This document shows, piece after piece, positions 60,556 to 64,000 of a stretch of DNA of 64,000 nucleotides (positions are counted from its first letter, which is position 1; every line of letters starts with the position of its first letter). The position numbers and the translations under genes are program-made. Origin of the DNA: Candidatus Scalindua sediminis (GTDB lineage Bacteria; Planctomycetota; Brocadiia; Brocadiales; Scalinduaceae); contig VSDH01000003.1 in NCBI GenBank assembly GCA_008636105.1, forward strand, positions 62,001 to 126,000. Direction: 5' to 3'. Under the pieces are notes generated by a model, which ran no database searches, was not told where the DNA came from, and worked only from the letters and a program-made list of their open reading frames with translations.

Positions 60556-61607
60556 CATTGTTTAAATATATTCGCTATCTTGTTGTACTCTTATTTTTCC
60601 TGGTTGCCTGTTTTGAAAGTAAGAGTGCTTATGCCTTAGAGGCATCAAGTAAATCTAAACACGTTTCTAACCCGGCAACACTAAAGAAGAGTATGGACTC
60701 CTGCACCAAAAGATGTCACGTCAATTATATGGCGTATGAAAATGATTATAAATTACCTAAAGGAGTAAAAAATTTCAGACACAAAACTCACTCGACCAAG
60801 CAGGATTTAGATTGCTCAGACTGCCATAAAGATATTGAGGTTAATACTAAGGGTCACGGCAAATTAACAACTGAACAAAATGACTGTCTTAAATGTCATC
60901 ATATAACTCCCGACTTAGATTGTGCAAAATGTCATGAAAATGACATAAACAGGTCTTTCTATACAGACCCGCAAAAGGGGAAAACCCTTTCCTGGACAAT
61001 TTCTTTTGATCACTCTCAACACCCCGAGCAGGATTTATCATGCAAAGAGTGCCACTTAATAAGCCGCGAAAATGATGTCGGTATTGTGGGCTATAACCTC
61101 AATTGCAGCAAATGCCACCACGTTACAGAAGAAGTGATGGATTGTGCTGAATGTCATAAAGAACCTTCTGCATACTTAAGGGGAGAAATAGATGTTGAAG
61201 GAATTGATCCTGTACCCGACATGATGTCAAGGGCAGTTAAATGCGAAGGCTGTCATAAGTATGATGAGGAGGGTTTGAAATTCACGGGAATAAAGGAACA
61301 CTGTGTCAAATGTCACAATAATAATTATGGTAAACTGTATGATGCATGGGGGAACACGATCAGGAGTGAAGTAAGGAAGATCAATTATCGCTTATTATCT
61401 TTATATGAAGAATCCCGGTTTTCCTACACAGATGTCATAGAGGAGGCGAATGTGAATGGAAAAGAAGATGAGAAAATTACGCCTCAATCTGCTTCAGATG
61501 CCTTCCTTGAAAAGACCTCAAAACTTGCCGATTTGATTACAAAATACGGAATGCATAATTTTAGTCTGACAAAATCACTCCTGGATCATTTAAAGGACAA
61601 TACTTAA
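60543..61607 (+). CDS. Multihaem (about 9) c-type cytochrome, class III-like
   Basis: About 354 residues. The signal peptide ends S-A-Y-A-L (~31). One C-x3-C-H (C-T-K-R-C-H) and eight C-x2-C-H motifs with many extra His follow (D-C-S-D-C-H, C-L-K-C-H-H, C-A-K-C-H, C-K-E-C-H, C-S-K-C-H-H, C-A-E-C-H, C-E-G-C-H, C-V-K-C-H), as in tetrahaem c3/c7-type repeats. The C-terminal 110 residues are helical and haem-free. Periplasmic electron carrier partner for the preceding subunits. The ATG at 60543 is preceded by AAGGAAAGG. Confidence 0.85.
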   Translation: MQLLTLFKYIRYLVVLLFFLVACFESKSAYALEASSKSKHVSNPATLKKSMDSCTKRCHVNYMAYENDYKLPKGVKNFRHKTHSTKQDLDCSDCHKDIEVNTKGHGKLTTEQNDCLKCHHITPDLDCAKCHENDINRSFYTDPQKGKTLSWTISFDHSQHPEQDLSCKECHLISRENDVGIVGYNLNCSKCHHVTEEVMDCAECHKEPSAYLRGEIDVEGIDPVPDMMSRAVKCEGCHKYDEEGLKFTGIKEHCVKCHNNNYGKLYDAWGNTIRSEVRKINYRLLSLYEESRFSYTDVIEEANVNGKEDEKITPQSASDAFLEKTSKLADLITKYGMHNFSLTKSLLDHLKDNT

Positions 61608-61619
61608 TAGTTTGGATAT

Positions 61620-61740
61620 TAATTGGGGAAAGGTAAAGGTAATGAGGCCAGTATAGTTAAGGGGTAAAGTAGTTGGTCTTTTTTCACCTTACCTTAACCT
61701 AACTACCACACAGGCTTCTTAACCTTAACCTTTACCCATT
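61620..61740. repeat. GGTTAAGG-rich repeat, copy 2
   Basis: In reverse orientation it resembles 6830-6990: AAGGTTAAGGTTAAG, GTGGTAGTTAGG, GGTAAGGTGAAAAAAGACC and AACTAC occur in the same order. It separates the multihaem operon from the hydrolase gene and may act as a terminator through its long imperfect hairpin. Confidence 0.55.
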
Positions 61741-61759
61741 TTGTTAGCTTTGAAAGAAA

Positions 61760-62446
61760 ATGATTGAAGAGTACATTAATTTCAACTCAGACGGCAGGAA
61801 GATTGAAGGAATTTTGTCCTATGATGAAGATGCTGGCGATCTTCCTGTGTTACTTTTGTGTCCGCCTCATCCTCACCTTGGTGGCGACATGGAAAATAAT
61901 GTTATTACCACACTTGGCAATGTACTGGCAGAAAATGGATTTGTTACGTTAAGATTTAACTATCGCGGTGTTGGTAAAAGCGAAAGTGTGTTTGACAACA
62001 TTGCAGACAAATACAGCTATTGGGAAAATGTCCTGAAAAACGATGATTACGCCGACGCATTGGCAGATGCTACGTCTGCACTTGGTTATCTGGAATCAGC
62101 TATTGACACGAATAGGAGCTTTATTGTTGGATACTCGTTTGGTGCTGTGGTAGCAATGATGTTGAGCGTAAAGAGCGTAAATATCAGGGCCTTTGCATTA
62201 ATCTCCACACCTTTTGGCAGGTTTGATCCGGCATTATTAGTAGGCTGTATTAAACCGAAGCTTATTATTTGCGCAGATAACGACTTTGCCTCATCAATAG
62301 AAGATGTCGAAGAGGCTATGCTAAACATACCCGACCCAAAACGACTTGAAATATTTGAAAATTGTGACCACTTCTATATAGACAAAGAACACATAATCGC
62401 AAACAAGGTGCATGAATTCTTCATTTGCAATAGTATTTCATATTGA
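61760..62446 (+). CDS. Alpha/beta hydrolase (COG2945-like)
   Basis: 228 residues. C-P-P-H-P-H-L-G-G-D-M near the start is the COG2945 signature. R-F-N-Y-R-G-V-G-K-S and the nucleophile elbow G-Y-S-F-G-A (Ser ~124) follow; acid Asp is in C-A-D-N-D-F and the base is His in N-C-D-H-F-Y. The substrate is an ester or acyl compound, unknown. It has no signal peptide. The gap to the aldo/keto reductase is 86 bp. Confidence 0.9.
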   Translation: MIEEYINFNSDGRKIEGILSYDEDAGDLPVLLLCPPHPHLGGDMENNVITTLGNVLAENGFVTLRFNYRGVGKSESVFDNIADKYSYWENVLKNDDYADALADATSALGYLESAIDTNRSFIVGYSFGAVVAMMLSVKSVNIRAFALISTPFGRFDPALLVGCIKPKLIICADNDFASSIEDVEEAMLNIPDPKRLEIFENCDHFYIDKEHIIANKVHEFFICNSISY

Positions 62447-62531
62447 CTACAATTTGACTACAGTCGAGGAAAAAGACTTACAAAAGTTATCATAAGTGTT
62501 TTAATATCAACTGCTAATATTTCATTATATT

Positions 62532-63647
62532 ATGATTAAGGGACACGCTACTTGTGAAGGTACAATTAACTTTACAAGCAAAAACCGGGAAGCAGGAAGG
62601 AATCATTTCAGGCCGTTTGATGGCCTGAGATTGTCATCTATTGGTATGGGTACGTATCTGGGCAACCCGGATGACACAACCGATGTACTGGTTACAAAGG
62701 CTGTCAGGGAATCGGTTCTCTCCGGAATAAATGTAATTGATACTGCTATTAACTATCGTTCTCAAAAAGCTGAAAGGTCTGTTGGAAAAGCGATATCGGA
62801 GCTCTTAGATGAAGGAAACATAAAAAGGGAAGAGATTTTTGTAAGCACAAAAAACGGTTATCTCACAAATGATGGAGATATAAAAGAGAAATTCTGGGAA
62901 TACATTAAAAGGGAGTTAGTAAATCCGGGTATTATCAAGAAGACCGATATATCTTCCGGATATCATTGTATGACTGTTGCATATCTTGAAGATCAGCTAA
63001 ATAGGAGTTTAAGAAATCTCGACCTGGAGTGTATCGATTTGATGTATCTTCATAATGCCGTCGAGGGACAGATACAGGACATCTCAAAAGTAGAATTCAT
63101 GAAAAGACTCAGAGACGTCTTTGAATTCTACGAAGAACAGAGAAGGAAAGGCAAAATAACATATTATGGAATGGCAACCTGGGATTGTTTCAGAGTTACC
63201 AGGGACGATCCCCAACATCTTCTATTATCAGATGTTGTAAACCTTGCACGGGAAGTCGGGGGTGAAGAACACGGATTTAAGTTTATCCAGTTACCGTATA
63301 ACGTGTATTTTGATGAGGCCTTGACATTAAAAAATCAGGTATTAAACGGAAAGAACGTATCAATACTGGATGCTGCAATGGATTTAAAGATAGGCGTTTT
63401 TACCAGTGTTCCCTTAATGCAGGCCAGACTGCTTGAGCCCGGTGTAATTCCTGAATTTGGCGGGCTGAAGAAGCCGTCTCACAGGGCATTGCAATTTGTT
63501 AGATCGACACCCGGCATAATCGCGCCTGTTGTCGGCCACAAAGCAAACTCGCATGTAGAAGAAAACCTGGAGCTGGTTAAGGCACCTCCTTTATCCAAAG
63601 AAGATTTTTCAAGGCTTGTGCAGCGCCTAAGATCTATTAAAGAATAA
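62532..63647 (+). CDS. Aldo/keto reductase
   Basis: 371 residues, TIM-barrel AKR fold. The catalytic tetrad is visible: Asp in V-I-D-T-A-I-N, Tyr in N-Y-R-S-Q-K, Lys in V-S-T-K-N-G and His in Y-L-H-N-A. It is longer than typical AKRs because of an insert around 100-150 (Y-I-K-R-E-L-V-N-P-G-I...D-I-S-S-G-Y-H-C-M-T), and the C-terminal N-S-H-V-E-E-N loop binds NADP. It reduces carbonyl substrates with NADPH. There is no typical Fe-S tail. Confidence 0.9.
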   Translation: MIKGHATCEGTINFTSKNREAGRNHFRPFDGLRLSSIGMGTYLGNPDDTTDVLVTKAVRESVLSGINVIDTAINYRSQKAERSVGKAISELLDEGNIKREEIFVSTKNGYLTNDGDIKEKFWEYIKRELVNPGIIKKTDISSGYHCMTVAYLEDQLNRSLRNLDLECIDLMYLHNAVEGQIQDISKVEFMKRLRDVFEFYEEQRRKGKITYYGMATWDCFRVTRDDPQHLLLSDVVNLAREVGGEEHGFKFIQLPYNVYFDEALTLKNQVLNGKNVSILDAAMDLKIGVFTSVPLMQARLLEPGVIPEFGGLKKPSHRALQFVRSTPGIIAPVVGHKANSHVEENLELVKAPPLSKEDFSRLVQRLRSIKE

Positions 63648-63700
63648 CTGCAAAAACTCTTTATCTTTAGTTGTAACATATATATCCTTTAAGTAGTTTC

Positions 63701-63821
63701 TGTTGCGGAAAGACTGCATTGTCATCCTGAACTTGTTTCAGGATCTCTTAACATATTGATATATATAGATTCTGAAATAAATTCAGAATGACACTTTTGA
63801 GCATTTGAGCTTTCCGCAACA
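63701..63821. mobile_element. TGTTGCGGAAA MITE, full copy
   Basis: 121 bp between TGTTGCGGAAA (63701-63711) and TTTCCGCAACA (63811-63821); the arms extend outward as AGT-T/A-TC. Inside are two hairpin modules, ATCCTGAACTTGTTTCAGGAT and ATTCTGAAATAAATTCAGAAT. Compared with 8484-8582 it carries one additional module. Confidence 0.85.
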
Positions 63822-64000
63822 GATACTAAGTAACCATTTTCAACAATTCTTTATTATGAAATTGATAATCACTGCCTTTAAGTTCGCGTAATAGATAAAA
63901 CGAATGCCATCATAAATATAAGTTTCTAAGGTTTAATCTAAAGATTTAGACTTTTTTGATAAGGGTTATATTGGCATTTAAATTTTGTCTTTTTAAGGAA
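63822..64000. other. End of window, AT-rich, nothing recognised
   Basis: About 180 bp to the window edge with no coding start, no repeat match and no RNA gene that I can see. Confidence 0.4.

Overview
The window is about 64 kb of AT-rich bacterial DNA with long, repeat-filled intergenic regions. It encodes roughly 50 genes and I see no rRNA, tRNA or CRISPR array. Several features suggest a Gram-negative anaerobic or microaerophilic respirer: a cytochrome b6/subunit IV pair followed by c-type cytochromes with about 5, 11 and 9 haem motifs, a di-haem MauG-like protein, an outer-membrane porin, lipoproteins and an RND lipid-type transporter. My best guess is an anammox-type planctomycete (Brocadiales, Scalindua-like). 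That is inference from gene content and style; no marker gene proves it.

Layout. 0-3.2 kb: DUF362 tail, carbon-nitrogen hydrolase, class III aminotransferase, cupin. 3.4-8.2 kb: minus-strand repair and stress block with DUF72-dinB, a HEPN/nucleotidyltransferase pair with its own operator, and DUF6504-lexA with a palindromic GAAC-N4-GTTC box. 8.6-19.8 kb: a glutamate-flavoured stretch with a glutamate-dehydrogenase-like/glutamate-racemase fusion, GNAT, HAD, a GC-rich C69 dipeptidase, a dicarboxylate/glutamate symporter, then a divergent glutamine synthetase, a lysine-2,3-aminomutase-like radical SAM enzyme and a C45-type acyltransferase. 19.8-30.7 kb: an accessory block of single-gene units on both strands (lipoprotein, di-haem cytochrome, metallo-hydrolase, pentapeptide proteins, PhoU-like, methyltransferase, bactofilin, TPR). 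Many junctions carry the same short hairpin motif, and some units share 53-bp and 63-bp flanks. This looks like a cassette array. 30.7-37 kb: enolase-superfamily enzyme, HtrA protease, PNPOx-like protein, SixA, protoglobin, FolD. 37.3-50.2 kb: envelope and signalling genes (porin, FAD oxidoreductase, GT39, histidine kinase, sigma-54 activator, degenerate receiver, acyl-reductase-like SDR, SCP2, RND). 50.6-56 kb: adenylate-forming enzyme, U32 peptidase, TPR protein, second class III aminotransferase. 56.1-61.6 kb: cytochrome b/multihaem operon. 61.7-63.7 kb: alpha/beta hydrolase and aldo/keto reductase.

The window is densely seeded with small palindromic mobile elements. At least five families with terminal inverted repeats lie between genes. 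Palindromic elements also lie in frame inside genes, most clearly a 114-bp element in the 11-haem cytochrome that has a second, intergenic copy at 45.2 kb.

The candidates I consider most likely to be undescribed are: (1) the glutamine-synthetase/aminomutase/acyltransferase trio, whose aminomutase lacks the known lysine and glutamate specificity residues; (2) the glutamate dehydrogenase-racemase fusion; (3) the cassette-like block at 21-31 kb; (4) the in-frame palindromic elements; (5) the cytochrome b/multihaem complex with no Rieske gene in its operon.
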